Assembly: GCF_900185595.1 (NCBI RefSeq)
Contig: NZ_FYBH01000061.1
Span: 1 to 51,111, forward strand
DNA length: 51,111 nt
Direction of reading: 5' to 3'
Source of the DNA: Calothrix rhizosoleniae SC01
GTDB lineage: Bacteria; Cyanobacteriota; Cyanobacteriia; Cyanobacteriales; Nostocaceae
Shown here: piece by piece, positions 17,916-27,559 of the stretch
Layout: the number at the start of each line of letters is the position of its first letter
Numbering within the stretch: position 1 is the first letter of the stretch
Program-made: the position numbers and the translations under genes
The notes under the pieces: model-generated
Database searches by the model: none
What the model saw: only the letters and a program-made list of their open reading frames with translations
Told to the model about the DNA's origin: nothing

Positions 17916-18740
17916 TTAAAAGATCATGTTTGGATGCAACAACTTATAGCCAGCATCTTTAATTTTTTGATTAGAGATATTGGCATTATATTGTCGCTGA
18001 CTACTTTGGCTGGAATCCCAAATTACCTTTGGTAAATTATGTTGCTCGCAAACCCTGTCAATTACTTCCCTATTGGTTAAATTGGCATCATCAACCAAGT
18101 TGTATATACCTTGTAAATGTTGATGACGAGCCAATTCAATTCCACCAACAATATCATCTAAATGAATCCAATTGGCTGGCTGTTGTCCATTTCCAGGACG
18201 GGTTTTACCTGCGACTCTACTATATATTTTCACCAATTCTCTTCCTGGACCATAAATACCACCTAAACGTAATATACAAACGCGAAGTCGCTCATTAGAT
18301 GCTGTCATTAGTACTTCCTCTGTTTCCCTAAGGACTTTACCTGTAGAACTAGTAGGGTTAGGAGGAGTTTGCTCATCTACAACAACACCATCTTGATTTC
18401 CATATATAGAAGAACTACTGGTGTATATTAATTGCTTGAGTGTGGAATTATCTTGCAACACCGGAACTAGATTTTTAGCAGTTTGTAGATATGTTTCTTC
18501 GTAGGGAGTAAATTTTTTGGAACCAATGCTTAAAATGGCAACATCCTGGTCTTTTAAGATAGATTTTAGTCCTGCTGAGTCATCACCTTTCACCACTACA
18601 ACCTTGTGTGATACTGCTTGTAATTCAGGTATCCTTTCAATTGTTGTTGTAGTCGCAGTTATCATCAAAGACATTCTATCCTGCCAATATTTAGCCAGTG
18701 CATAACCGACATAACCACAACCAATAATTGTAATGTTCAT
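17916..18740 (-). CDS. NAD(P)-dependent epimerase/SDR family protein
   Basis: A 274-residue extended short-chain dehydrogenase-like protein. The Rossmann start is MNITIIGCGYVGYALAKYW with GxGxxG. YTSSSSIYGNQDG gives the serine/tyrosine region, although the classical YxxxK is not evident. RLGGIYGPGRELVKI and NWIHLDDIV follow. It resembles the YeeZ/NAD-dependent epimerase group, with no firm substrate. The frame reaches a TTG at 18752, but the ATG at 18740 starts the Rossmann strand correctly. It lies upstream of the HDAC-family gene in a likely two-gene unit. Confidence 0.88.
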   Translation of the reverse strand: MNITIIGCGYVGYALAKYWQDRMSLMITATTTTIERIPELQAVSHKVVVVKGDDSAGLKSILKDQDVAILSIGSKKFTPYEETYLQTAKNLVPVLQDNSTLKQLIYTSSSSIYGNQDGVVVDEQTPPNPTSSTGKVLRETEEVLMTASNERLRVCILRLGGIYGPGRELVKIYSRVAGKTRPGNGQQPANWIHLDDIVGGIELARHQHLQGIYNLVDDANLTNREVIDRVCEQHNLPKVIWDSSQSSQRQYNANISNQKIKDAGYKLLHPNMIF

Positions 18741-19063
18741 GTGATTAATCAACTAGAAATAATAAATAATAAGTAATAAACCTCGTCCATGTTGAAACCT
18801 GGAGTTTCTGATTATTTGGATGTGTCATTGCGACGCTCAGAAGCAATCCCAAATTCATGTAAAAAAGCTAAGGTTATCAAGGTAGAAGAGTTTAAGTAAT
18901 AAATTTAATTTTCTCTTTGTTGCCTGAACCAGACTAGAGTTAATCATAATTAATTTAATTACTACTTACTTCACTAAAATTACTATGCAAACTCTATTTT
19001 GCATAATAAATATTATTTAAATACACAATGGATGCGAATCATTAACGATAAATAACTTTTCGT
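18741..19063. other. Spacer with a GTCATTGCGA-type inverted repeat
   Basis: About 320 bp without a gene. ATTGC (18827-18831) and GCAAT (18843-18847) frame a GTCATTGCGACGCTCAGAAG repeat, of the widespread ATTGCGA...GCAAT class. The rest is A+T-rich. Confidence 0.45.
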
Positions 19064-20041
19064 TTATTGCTGTTTAGTTTTTACTGGTTGATTTGCTGAT
19101 TTTGCTTTAGTTTTTGCAGCTTTTTTCTTGCGTGCTTCTGCTAATTTGAGTGCCTTGTCCTCAACTTCTAAAAGCTCGGGGATAGTTACAAATTTATAAC
19201 CTTGCTGCTTTAATTTTTGAATGATGGGCACTAAAGATGCCACTGTATTGGAACGATTACCGCCACCATCATGTAATAAGATAATACCACCCGGTGTTGC
19301 TTGTTTCACTACCTTATTAACTAAAGTTGGCACAGGAGGACGCCTATAATCATTAGAATCAGCAGACCACATGACTACAGTATAGTTTTTCTTTTTGGCA
19401 TAAGCAGCTAAACCGTTGTGTAATATTCCTCCTGGAGGACGGAATAAAGTAGTTTTTGCTCCTGTTATTTTATAAATTAAATCTGAACTGCGATTAATCT
19501 CATTAGCAGCAGTTTGGGGGTTATGGCGATGATACCAGTGATGCCAAGTATGGTTGGCAATTGTATGACCATCATCCACAATTCGTCTTCCTAAGTCAGC
19601 ATTCCTTTGGAGTACCTGAGCAAGCACAAAAAATGTTGCTTTAACCTCATGTTTCTCTAAAATATCTAGTATCTGCTCAGTATAAATATTCCAAGGACCA
19701 TCATCAAAAGTCAAAGCAATCACCTTTTTCCCTTTCGGAACTTTTGCTTGATTAATGGTTACTCCTCGAAACCGTGGTGGTATTTTGTAGGATAGACCCT
19801 TCTCTATTGCCTGCTTTTGCCAAGTATTAAGCATGGCTGACCGAAATTTCTCAATCCGCTTTTGACTTTTGGCTTTAGGGATGGAATTTTCGTTACTAAT
19901 ATTTTTTGCGTTTTTGTTACCAGTTCTGTTACCAAAAACGGTTGAGCTGACAGGTATCATTAAGCCCAAACCTAAGATAATACCCAATGTTACTAGGGCA
20001 ATTAATGTAGCTTTTGACCAAATAAATTTATCACGTTCCAC
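19064..20041 (-). CDS. Polysaccharide deacetylase (NodB domain), membrane-anchored
   Basis: A 325-residue type II-anchored CE4 enzyme. The N-terminal hydrophobic segment at about residues 12-33 (LIALVTLGIILGLGLMIPV) is followed by a linker and a NodB domain. Motif 1 is ALTFDDGPW (about 118-126), motif 2 is ANHTWHHW (zinc histidines), motif 3 is FRPPGG, and motif 5 is IILLHDGGG. It should remove N-acetyl groups from a wall or exopolysaccharide in the periplasm. The C-terminus is Lys/Ala-rich. The start is GTG at 20041, with AAGGAG at 20049-20054, seven bases away. It is transcribed divergently from the glycan cluster that begins at 20435, so it may modify that glycan; this is inference. Confidence 0.93.
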   Translation of the reverse strand: MERDKFIWSKATLIALVTLGIILGLGLMIPVSSTVFGNRTGNKNAKNISNENSIPKAKSQKRIEKFRSAMLNTWQKQAIEKGLSYKIPPRFRGVTINQAKVPKGKKVIALTFDDGPWNIYTEQILDILEKHEVKATFFVLAQVLQRNADLGRRIVDDGHTIANHTWHHWYHRHNPQTAANEINRSSDLIYKITGAKTTLFRPPGGILHNGLAAYAKKKNYTVVMWSADSNDYRRPPVPTLVNKVVKQATPGGIILLHDGGGNRSNTVASLVPIIQKLKQQGYKFVTIPELLEVEDKALKLAEARKKKAAKTKAKSANQPVKTKQQ

Positions 20042-20434
20042 AACATCACTCCTTCAAGGGTGGAAACATCAGAAAAGGTATTTCAAGGTATTTTATAGCA
20101 CAGTATTTATATTTACTTAGATACGCAGGTATTTTCTGCTCATCCTGAAAAAACAAATACAGATTAGCCAAGAACTAAGGTCTGAGGTAAAAATAAATCT
20201 AACAATGAAGTCTTGATTGACTTATATAGATAGATTCCCACCCAATTTAATTTTACATCCTCTCCACGAATATGCCCCAACGGCAGGTCGTAAGATTGGG
20301 CTTAATACAAGATTTTACTTGCATTTGTGCAACCATTCTGATATTTTCTGCTCTAACTATTGCTTGCGGTGTTTCCGTACCTATAGACTAACAAAAAAGT
20401 AATTGAGGTAAAAAACGATAAAACCAGGAGTGTG
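20042..20434. promoter_or_regulatory. Divergent intergenic region before the glycan cluster
   Basis: The region carries the promoters of the deacetylase (minus) and the cluster (plus). A 39-codon frame at 20272-20391 encodes a hydrophobic stretch with a lipobox-like LTIAC; it may be a relic or a tiny lipoprotein and is not called as a gene. The AGGAG at 20426-20430 sets the start of the next gene. Confidence 0.4.
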
Positions 20435-21406
20435 ATGACAAAATTAATTATCCAAATTCCTTGTTACAACGAGGAAAATTCACTCTCAATCGCACTATCT
20501 GCTTTACCTCGCCAATTGCCTGGTATTGACACTTTGGAATGGTTAATTATTAATGATGGTAGTCATGATAGGACTGTTGAGGTAGCGAAAGCTTGTGGTG
20601 TAGACCATATTGTTCATTTACCTAGAAATCAGGGGCTTGCTAAAGCTTTTATGGCTGGTTTAGAGGCTTCTTTGGCAGCTGGAGCAGATATTATAGTTAA
20701 TACTGATGCTGATAATCAGTATTGTGCGGATGATATTCCCAAGTTGATAGAGCCAATTCTTCGAGAACAAGCAGATATAGTGATTGGTGCTAGACCAATT
20801 TGGAAAACCAAGCATTTTTCCCTGATAAAAAAACTGTTGCAAAAACTTGGTAGTTTGGTTGTCCGGATTGCCAGTAACACAGATATTCCTGATGCACCCA
20901 GTGGTTTTCGGGCTTTCAGCCGGGAAGCTGCTTTACAAATGAATGTATTTAATAATTATACCTATACCCTGGAAACTATAATTCAAGCTGGGCAAAAGGG
21001 CATGACAGTTATCTCTGTACCCATTCGGACTAATGGTGTTTTACGCCCTTCACGCTTAGTAAAAAGTAACACTGCCTATGTAGTGCGATCGCTATTTACA
21101 ATTCTCCGCATTTTCATGCTGTATAAGCCACTACGCTTCTTTTTAGCTTTGGGTAGTGTGCCGTTTACTATGGGGGTGATATTGGGGATACGCTGGTTAA
21201 TTTTCTTCTTTCTGGGTACGGAACGGACTCGTATACCTAGCTTAATTTTGACTGCCATTTTAATTTTAATTGGTTTTCAATTGTGGATGTTCGGTTTGGT
21301 GGCAGATTTAATGGCAGCTAATCGCCGACTTTTAGAAGATACACAACTGCGAATGCGCCGTCTGTCAGCTGATGCAGCTAGTAAGAGTGGGGGAGTGAGG
21401 GAGTGA
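20435..21406 (+). CDS. GT2 glycosyltransferase, polyprenyl-phosphate-sugar synthase-like
   Basis: A 323-residue DPM1/GtrB-like family 2 glycosyltransferase. The GT-A start is LIIQIPCYNEENSL, then INDGSHDRT (about 39-47) and the DxD site at D91/D93 (NTDADNQY). APSGFRAFSREA and a basic amphipathic stretch lead into two C-terminal membrane segments at about 230-260 and 270-292. Such enzymes transfer a sugar from a nucleotide donor to polyprenyl phosphate on the cytoplasmic face. The ATG at 20435 is used rather than GTG 20432 because AGGAG ends at 20430. The last residues (SGGVRE) are encoded by a GGAGTGAG tandem repeat. It is the first gene of the glycan cluster. Confidence 0.92.
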   Translation: MTKLIIQIPCYNEENSLSIALSALPRQLPGIDTLEWLIINDGSHDRTVEVAKACGVDHIVHLPRNQGLAKAFMAGLEASLAAGADIIVNTDADNQYCADDIPKLIEPILREQADIVIGARPIWKTKHFSLIKKLLQKLGSLVVRIASNTDIPDAPSGFRAFSREAALQMNVFNNYTYTLETIIQAGQKGMTVISVPIRTNGVLRPSRLVKSNTAYVVRSLFTILRIFMLYKPLRFFLALGSVPFTMGVILGIRWLIFFFLGTERTRIPSLILTAILILIGFQLWMFGLVADLMAANRRLLEDTQLRMRRLSADAASKSGGVRE

Positions 21407-21465
21407 GGGAGTGGAGGAGTGTGGGAAGTGTGGGAGGTGTGGGGAGTGTGGGAAGTTAGAATTTT
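21398..21465. repeat. GGAGTGAGGGAGTG / TGTGGGAAG tandem repeats
   Basis: Short G-rich tandem repeats start inside the last codons of the GT2 gene and continue into the spacer. The repeat supplies the end of the reading frame. Confidence 0.6.
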
Positions 21466-21568
21466 TTAATTTTTTCCTTCCATCGCCCTATTAAACTCAT
21501 CATCCCATTATCATAATCCAGACTTTATACTTCCTATTTTCAATACAAAAGAATTGTAACTCCCGATA

Positions 21569-23164
21569 ATGACAAGTAAAAACCTGTTCGCCCGTGAAGC
21601 ATTAGCCCAGATTCCCAAAATTCTTACTTTGCTGGATCGAAATCCCCATAGCCCTACCTATGGCTGCTTTGATCGCAATTTCTGGCACTACAAAATCATT
21701 GATTTTCCCAGTGGCATGGCACAGGAATTTGTTTGGCCCCTAGCTTTGGTTTATGATACCGATGTGCCAGATAATCCCTTCTACCACCAAGCAGTCATGA
21801 GGGATTGGGTAGAAGCTGGAATTCTCTATTCTCTCCGTAGTGCTCACCGTGATGGTTCCTGTGATGATTATTTCCCCTATGAAAGGGCATCAGGGGCAGC
21901 AGCTTTTTCCCTCTTAGCTTGTCTCGAAAGTTACATATTACTGCAACTGCAAAATCAAGAGATGGTGGATTTTTTTATCCGGCGAGCTGACTGGTTGGCA
22001 AATCACCATGAAAGCGGACAGTTAACTAACCATCAAGCCCTAATTGTTCTGTGTTTGTCACGTTTATCTCAACTAGTACAAACTAGCAAATGGGATAAAG
22101 CAAAGGTACAACGTTTGGAACGGGTTTTGTCTTGGCAAAGTTCAGAGGGCTGGTTTCAAGAATATGAGGGTTGCGATCCTGGTTATCATACATTGAGTAT
22201 TTCCTGTTTAGCCCGGATTTACCAACTCAACCCTGATATACGGTTAAAGGAAGCGTTGATTAAAGCGGTAGAATTAGCCGCAGAATTCGTCCATGCCGAT
22301 GGTTCCTATGGTGGAGAATATACTAGTCGTAACACCTATAATTTTTTTCCCCACGGGTTTGAATTGGTGGGACGTTGGATGCCAGAATCCCTACAAATTA
22401 ATGATAGATTTTTACAAGGTTTGGCAAATGGATTGGGTTCATGCTATGGCGATGACCATATAATTGGACACCATACTTGGAATTATTTATTGGCTTGGCG
22501 GGATTTTGTCCCTAATCGTTCCCCAATAGCTCCCCGCTCTCATGGTCGTATTTGGCTAAAAAAAGCCAAAATATTGATAGACCGCCGGGAAAATACAGAA
22601 TTATATTTGGCACTCAATAAAGGTGGGGTTTTCAAGTTATTTCGCCATAATCAATTAATTGCTGCGGATACGCAAATTTCCCTCCAGGTACAACAAAAGG
22701 GTACAGTAAAAAATGCGATCGCTCACTTAATTGGCTCTTATCAAGTCAATGTCAGCGACGATATAATTACTATCTCTGGAGAATTAGGCTGGGCAAAACA
22801 AAAACAAATGACCCCATTGAATTTACTGATTTTGCGAATTGTCATGCTCAGTGGAGGACGTTTCTTTCCCAACTTGATTCGTAAGCTTTTGCAAAGTATC
22901 CTAATTACGGGTAAAAAAAATGCTCCATTTCAGTTTGAGCGCCAGTTGTCCTGGGAAAATGGTCAATGGCACATTACTGATAAAATATATGCCCAGTCTT
23001 GGCATAATGTTATTGCTGCGGGAATTGGCTGTGATCAAACTTCAATTTATGTTGTCATGAGTCGCACATTCCAAATCGGTCAATTACAACCTTGGCTAAA
23101 CTTGACTGATGAAATCAAAAAACTTGCTCCCCATCAGCCATTAGAAATCAAGCGCATAGTATAG
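21569..23164 (+). CDS. Predicted toroid plus beta-sandwich protein, heparinase-like architecture, unknown substrate
   Basis: A 531-residue soluble protein that I do not recognise by sequence. Residues 1-320 look like an alpha/alpha toroid: repeated helical pairs with aromatic and acidic residues, including FGMAQEFVWP-like GMAQEFVWPLALVYD, DDYFPYERASGAAAFS, WFQEYEGCDPGYHTLS and GSYGGEYTSRNTYNFFPHGF. Residues about 325-531 look beta-rich. This two-part layout is that of heparinase II/III-like lyases and uronyl epimerases, so a glycan-acting enzyme or glycan-binding protein is my inference. No signal peptide is seen, which is odd for a lyase. It lies within the cluster, and the stop is followed one base later by the next ATG, so it is translationally linked to the flippase gene. 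Confidence 0.7.
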   Translation: MTSKNLFAREALAQIPKILTLLDRNPHSPTYGCFDRNFWHYKIIDFPSGMAQEFVWPLALVYDTDVPDNPFYHQAVMRDWVEAGILYSLRSAHRDGSCDDYFPYERASGAAAFSLLACLESYILLQLQNQEMVDFFIRRADWLANHHESGQLTNHQALIVLCLSRLSQLVQTSKWDKAKVQRLERVLSWQSSEGWFQEYEGCDPGYHTLSISCLARIYQLNPDIRLKEALIKAVELAAEFVHADGSYGGEYTSRNTYNFFPHGFELVGRWMPESLQINDRFLQGLANGLGSCYGDDHIIGHHTWNYLLAWRDFVPNRSPIAPRSHGRIWLKKAKILIDRRENTELYLALNKGGVFKLFRHNQLIAADTQISLQVQQKGTVKNAIAHLIGSYQVNVSDDIITISGELGWAKQKQMTPLNLLILRIVMLSGGRFFPNLIRKLLQSILITGKKNAPFQFERQLSWENGQWHITDKIYAQSWHNVIAAGIGCDQTSIYVVMSRTFQIGQLQPWLNLTDEIKKLAPHQPLEIKRIV

Positions 23165-23165
23165 A

Positions 23166-24137
23166 ATGAAAAAATTCATTTCTATTGTTGTTAGTCTTGT
23201 CATTCTAACAATAATTTACTGGAAAATTGACTTTCCCAAACTAGTAGAGGTATTCCAAAATTGCGATCGCTTGTGGATGGTAATCAGTCTACTAATGGTA
23301 TTCCCTCTGACAATGCTTGCAGCTTGGCGTTTGCAACAGCTGATGCCTAGTGGTAATCGCTTGGGATTTGGTGAAGCGAATCGGTTAATTTTGGCGGCTA
23401 GTGTCCTGAATATGGTACTACCATCAAAAATGGGCGATATTGCTAAAGCTTATTTTATGAAAGAAAAGGGACATTTACATGGCTTACTTTCACTATCTTT
23501 GGTAGTGTTTGAAAAAGCCTGTGATATGCTTTCTCTTCTGCTATGGTGTGCCTTTGGATTAATTCTTTACCCCCAAAAAGATTGGTTGTTTTGGGTAATG
23601 ACAACTGTGGTAGTTTTTGGACTAATAATTGGCATACTGCTGCTTACTTCCCTTAAATTTACCCATTTATTTTTTAAGTTATCTCAGAAAATTTTATCCG
23701 CAAAATTCCGCCCTAAAATTAACAAATTACGTCTTTCATGGGAGGAAATGCATAAATATTTTTGGCAAGATAATTATAGTCTTTTCAAGATAGCTGGTAT
23801 TTCCATTTTTATCTGGTTTGGGCACCTATTACAAATTTGGTTTTTTATCTTGGCACTCAAAGCTTGGGCACCTTTTTTAGCTCATTTGGCACTATCGCCC
23901 CTGGCAATTTTAGCTGGTTTACTACCTCTGACTTTTGCCGGAGTTGGGACTCGTGATGCAGCCTTAATCGCATTTTATCAGCCGTACTTTCATGCTCCTA
24001 CTGCTGCTGCTTTGGGACTACTTTGCACTTGTAGATATCTCTTACCAGCCATTGGTGGACTACCTTTTCTGGGACAATATCTGACTGCTATTAAGAATAT
24101 ACGTGGAAAGCAGAAAGAGCTTAACAATAATAGTTAG
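23166..24137 (+). CDS. Flippase-like membrane protein, UPF0104/AglD2 type (copy A)
   Basis: A 323-residue multi-pass protein with about 7-8 hydrophobic segments, of the lysylphosphatidylglycerol-synthase-TM/UPF0104 type. Recognisable blocks are WRLQQLMP, GFGEANRLILAASVLNMVLPSKMGDIAKAY (in two parts) with the conserved LPSKMGD, FEKACDMLSLL, and PLTFAGVGTRDAALI near residue 255. Members are proposed to flip or position lipid-linked sugars. It starts one base after the previous stop. Copy B at 27560 is clearly paralogous, with many identical blocks, so the module was duplicated. Confidence 0.88.
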   Translation: MKKFISIVVSLVILTIIYWKIDFPKLVEVFQNCDRLWMVISLLMVFPLTMLAAWRLQQLMPSGNRLGFGEANRLILAASVLNMVLPSKMGDIAKAYFMKEKGHLHGLLSLSLVVFEKACDMLSLLLWCAFGLILYPQKDWLFWVMTTVVVFGLIIGILLLTSLKFTHLFFKLSQKILSAKFRPKINKLRLSWEEMHKYFWQDNYSLFKIAGISIFIWFGHLLQIWFFILALKAWAPFLAHLALSPLAILAGLLPLTFAGVGTRDAALIAFYQPYFHAPTAAALGLLCTCRYLLPAIGGLPFLGQYLTAIKNIRGKQKELNNNS

Positions 24138-24147
24138 CGAATAAAAT

Positions 24148-25716
24148 ATGTTGCACCATCCTCATCTCAATCAATATCGCCCCCCAAAAAAATATTGGTT
24201 GATGTCTGATTTACTGGCATTTATGATTCTTTCTTTTGGAATCTGTGTCAGACTTATTCAATATATCTCTAATCGTTCTTTATGGGCTGATGAGGCAACA
24301 TTGGCATTAAATATAGTCAATCGTTCTTATTCACAATTATTACAACCTTTAGATTACGGACAAGGTGCTCCCATTGGATTTTTGATGGGAGAAAAATTAG
24401 CAGTTCAAGTATTTGGCAACAATGAATATGCCTTAAGATTATTTCCTCTTGTATCTGGAATATTGGCTTTATTTCTATTTTACCAATTAGCAAAAATATA
24501 TTTGCAAAAATGGGCAATTCCTATAGCTTTAATTCTTTTTGTAAGTTTACCTAAATTAATTTACTATTCCACTGAGTTAAAACAGTATTCATCTGATGTA
24601 ACTACGGCGTTAATCTTGTGTTTGTTATTAATACAAATAGGGGAAAATAAAATTGGCAATCTGCAAATATTTACTTTGTCTATAGTAGGTAGCATGGCCA
24701 TATGGTTTTCCCATCCATCTATTCTGATTTTAGCAGGTTTGGGAATAAGTTACTTCATAATTGGTATTAAAAATGGGCTTAAAAAAAATATATTTAAAGT
24801 TGGGTTTATATACTTAAGTTGGTTTATTAGTTTTGCTATATTTTATTATGTTTCTCTGAATAATTTAAGTAGCAATACTGAACTATTAAAATCTTGGCAA
24901 AATGCTTTTCCTTCATCGATTTTTAATATTATTTGGCTGTTTGATGCATTCGGTAAATTTTTCTATGATCCCTTAGGATTTTTGGGAAAAACTGATGGGC
25001 TAGCAATTCTTATCTTCGTAATAGGCTGTATTTCATTATTTATTCGTAGAAAAGAAATTTTATTTATTTTGATTTCACCAGTTTTAGCTACTTTTTTGGC
25101 AACATACTTACATAAATATCCCTTTCGCGGTCGATTGGTATTATTCTTGACTCCTTTAATAATTTTAATAATTGCTGAAGGTACATATTATATTCTGAAA
25201 AAATCTCGTTCAAAACTCAGGTTAATCCTAAGTACCACCCTGTTACTATTCTTGATTATACCTCCATTATATAATGCTAGTAATCTGATAGTAATGCCAC
25301 AATTAAAAGAAGAAATTAAGCCAGTTATTAGTTATATTAAAGAACGGCAACAACCTGGAGATATATTATATATTTACCAAAGAGGAAAATATCAATTTAA
25401 ATACTATGCAAAAAAATATGGTTATCAAGAAGGAGATTATATTATTGGAGTTGACGATTTAGATAAATATGATGGTTCTAATCTGTCAAATGAGGAGCGG
25501 GAAAGATATGAGAAAGACTTAGATCAGTTGATGGGGAATAAAAGGGTCTGGCTACTTTTCTCTCATGCAAATATTAACAGTGAGAATGAAATGATGAAAT
25601 CTTCTCTAGAACGTAGAGGTAAAAAAATAGATTTTTTTGCGAGAAAAGGTGCATTTGTTTACTTATATGATTTGACTGGATATAAAGCTACGAATGTTAA
25701 TAATACAATCTTTTAA
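24148..25716 (+). CDS. GT-C membrane glycosyltransferase, ArnT/PMT_2-like (GT39)
   Basis: A 522-residue protein with about 11 hydrophobic segments and a soluble C-terminal tail. The acidic pair D48/E49 in SLWADEATLA lies in the first outer loop, as in ArnT and other dolichol/undecaprenyl-phosphate-sugar-dependent GT-C enzymes. GQGAPIGFLMGEKL and NEYALRLFPLVSGILALFL are the usual following blocks. It should use a polyprenyl-phosphate sugar on the periplasmic side. It lies 10 nt after flippase copy A and 14 nt before the next gene, so it belongs to the same operon. The acceptor is unknown. Confidence 0.88.
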   Translation: MLHHPHLNQYRPPKKYWLMSDLLAFMILSFGICVRLIQYISNRSLWADEATLALNIVNRSYSQLLQPLDYGQGAPIGFLMGEKLAVQVFGNNEYALRLFPLVSGILALFLFYQLAKIYLQKWAIPIALILFVSLPKLIYYSTELKQYSSDVTTALILCLLLIQIGENKIGNLQIFTLSIVGSMAIWFSHPSILILAGLGISYFIIGIKNGLKKNIFKVGFIYLSWFISFAIFYYVSLNNLSSNTELLKSWQNAFPSSIFNIIWLFDAFGKFFYDPLGFLGKTDGLAILIFVIGCISLFIRRKEILFILISPVLATFLATYLHKYPFRGRLVLFLTPLIILIIAEGTYYILKKSRSKLRLILSTTLLLFLIIPPLYNASNLIVMPQLKEEIKPVISYIKERQQPGDILYIYQRGKYQFKYYAKKYGYQEGDYIIGVDDLDKYDGSNLSNEERERYEKDLDQLMGNKRVWLLFSHANINSENEMMKSSLERRGKKIDFFARKGAFVYLYDLTGYKATNVNNTIF

Positions 25717-25730
25717 TTGAATATAATCGT

Positions 25731-27500
25731 ATGATAGATATCCATCGTAAATCTGTATCTACTACCTCATCTAATTCGCCTAAATCTCACATAATTTTTT
25801 GGCTTAGTCTGAGCTTGTTATTCGCAGCTATTTATAGTTATTTAGCACTACAACAAGCATTTAGTAGCGAATATGTTGTCCAGGATGATGCGCGACAACA
25901 TGTATTTTGGATGCTGCGATTTTTAGATCCAAACTTGTTTCCCAATGATTTGATTGCCAATTATTTTCAATCAGTAGCTCCTGCGGGATACTCTAGTCTT
26001 TACCATTTGCTAGCATCCATAGGAATTAATCCATTGTTATTCAATAAAATTTTGCCATCCATCATGGCATTAATTACCACTGGATACTGTTTTGGTATTT
26101 GCCTACAAATTTTACCAATTCCATTTACTGGATTTATAGCAATAGTAATGCTAAATCAAAATTTGTGGGTTAAAGATGACTTAGTTTCTGCTACACCTAG
26201 AGCTTTTGTATACCCTTTATTCTTCGCATTTTTGTACTATTTGTTGCGTCGTTCTTTGTTTTTTTGTTTAATTGCGATCGCACTTTTAGGAGTATTTTAT
26301 CCTCAGATGGTGTTTATCTGTGCTGGTATCTTAGTTCTGCGATTGTGGACATGGGAGAGAGGAAAGTTGCAGTTTTCTCGCAAACGTCATGATTATTTGT
26401 TCTGTGCTACTGGGGTGGGAGTAGGAATATTAGTATTGTTACCCTATGCTCTAAAATCATCGGCATTTGGACCAGTAATTACTTTAGCTCAAGCCAGACA
26501 ATTACCTGAATTTTTCGCTGGTGGGCGTTCTCAATTTTTTAATGGGAATCCCTGGTACTATTTTTTAGGTGGACGTAGTGGTATATTTCCGATATTTTTT
26601 TGGACACCAATTACCCTTTTTAGTTCTTTTTTGTTACCGATACTATTACTGATCCGTCCTCGTTTTCCTGTATTGAGGAAAATAACTAGAGAAATTGGGC
26701 TATTGTTGCAGATTTTATTGGCATCTTTTTTCATGTTTTTTGCAGCCCATATCTTACTATTTAAGCTGCATCTTCCTAACCGCTACACTGGACATAGCTT
26801 GAGAATTATTGTGGCTATATCTGCCGCAATTGTATTAACTACAATTATCGATGCTGTGTTATCAACTAGCTTTGTAAAAAACAGAATTTATGGCTATATA
26901 CAAAAAATATTTGTCTTAGTTTTTACATTTTCTCTCACTATTTTATTACTATTTTATTACCCATTATTGTTAAACAAATTTCCCAAAACAGCTTATAAAA
27001 TTGGTCGTTTTCCATTATTATATGAATTTGTGCAAAAACAACCAAAAGATACCCTAATTGCTTCTATTGCAGAAGAAAGTAATAATTTACCAACCTTCTC
27101 CCAGCGTTCCATTTTAGTAGGTAGAGAATATGCAATTCCTTACCACCTTGGTTATTACAATAAATTTCGTCAGCGAATTATAGATTTACTTCAGGCTCAT
27201 TACAGTCCTAATTTAGAAGATGTCACTAAATTAATTAATAAATATGATATAGATTTATGGATGTTGGAATCTGGAGTATTTACGGCAGACTATATCAAAA
27301 ATAATAGATGGCTAAAGCAATATCTTTCTAGTAAATTGACTGGGGATGAATTAGTTAAATTAACCAATGATATTGTTCAAAGCTTGGAGCAAGGAAATAT
27401 CCCAGCTTTATCAAAGGTGGTGCCCAGTTGTACTGTGGCTGAAATCCAAAATTACTTGATGCTAGATGCAAAATGTATATCTAAAACAAGTGAGAATTGA
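25731..27500 (+). CDS. Multi-pass membrane protein with QDDARQH motif (copy A), GT-C-like
   Basis: A 589-residue protein with about 11-12 hydrophobic segments. D52/D53 in VVQDDARQHVFWM sit just after the first membrane segment, where GT-C glycosyltransferases carry their catalytic acidic pair. The layout, length and C-terminal soluble region (about 430-589, with TFSQRSILVGREYAIPYH) also fit a GT-C enzyme. I do not recognise a named family. It lies between the GT39-like gene and flippase copy B. Copy B of this protein is at 28627, and the two share long identical blocks. Confidence 0.8.
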   Translation: MIDIHRKSVSTTSSNSPKSHIIFWLSLSLLFAAIYSYLALQQAFSSEYVVQDDARQHVFWMLRFLDPNLFPNDLIANYFQSVAPAGYSSLYHLLASIGINPLLFNKILPSIMALITTGYCFGICLQILPIPFTGFIAIVMLNQNLWVKDDLVSATPRAFVYPLFFAFLYYLLRRSLFFCLIAIALLGVFYPQMVFICAGILVLRLWTWERGKLQFSRKRHDYLFCATGVGVGILVLLPYALKSSAFGPVITLAQARQLPEFFAGGRSQFFNGNPWYYFLGGRSGIFPIFFWTPITLFSSFLLPILLLIRPRFPVLRKITREIGLLLQILLASFFMFFAAHILLFKLHLPNRYTGHSLRIIVAISAAIVLTTIIDAVLSTSFVKNRIYGYIQKIFVLVFTFSLTILLLFYYPLLLNKFPKTAYKIGRFPLLYEFVQKQPKDTLIASIAEESNNLPTFSQRSILVGREYAIPYHLGYYNKFRQRIIDLLQAHYSPNLEDVTKLINKYDIDLWMLESGVFTADYIKNNRWLKQYLSSKLTGDELVKLTNDIVQSLEQGNIPALSKVVPSCTVAEIQNYLMLDAKCISKTSEN

Positions 27501-27559
27501 TAATTTTTTCTATCCCAAATATCTGATTCCAAATAACTGCACTAGTTTTATGTATTCAT

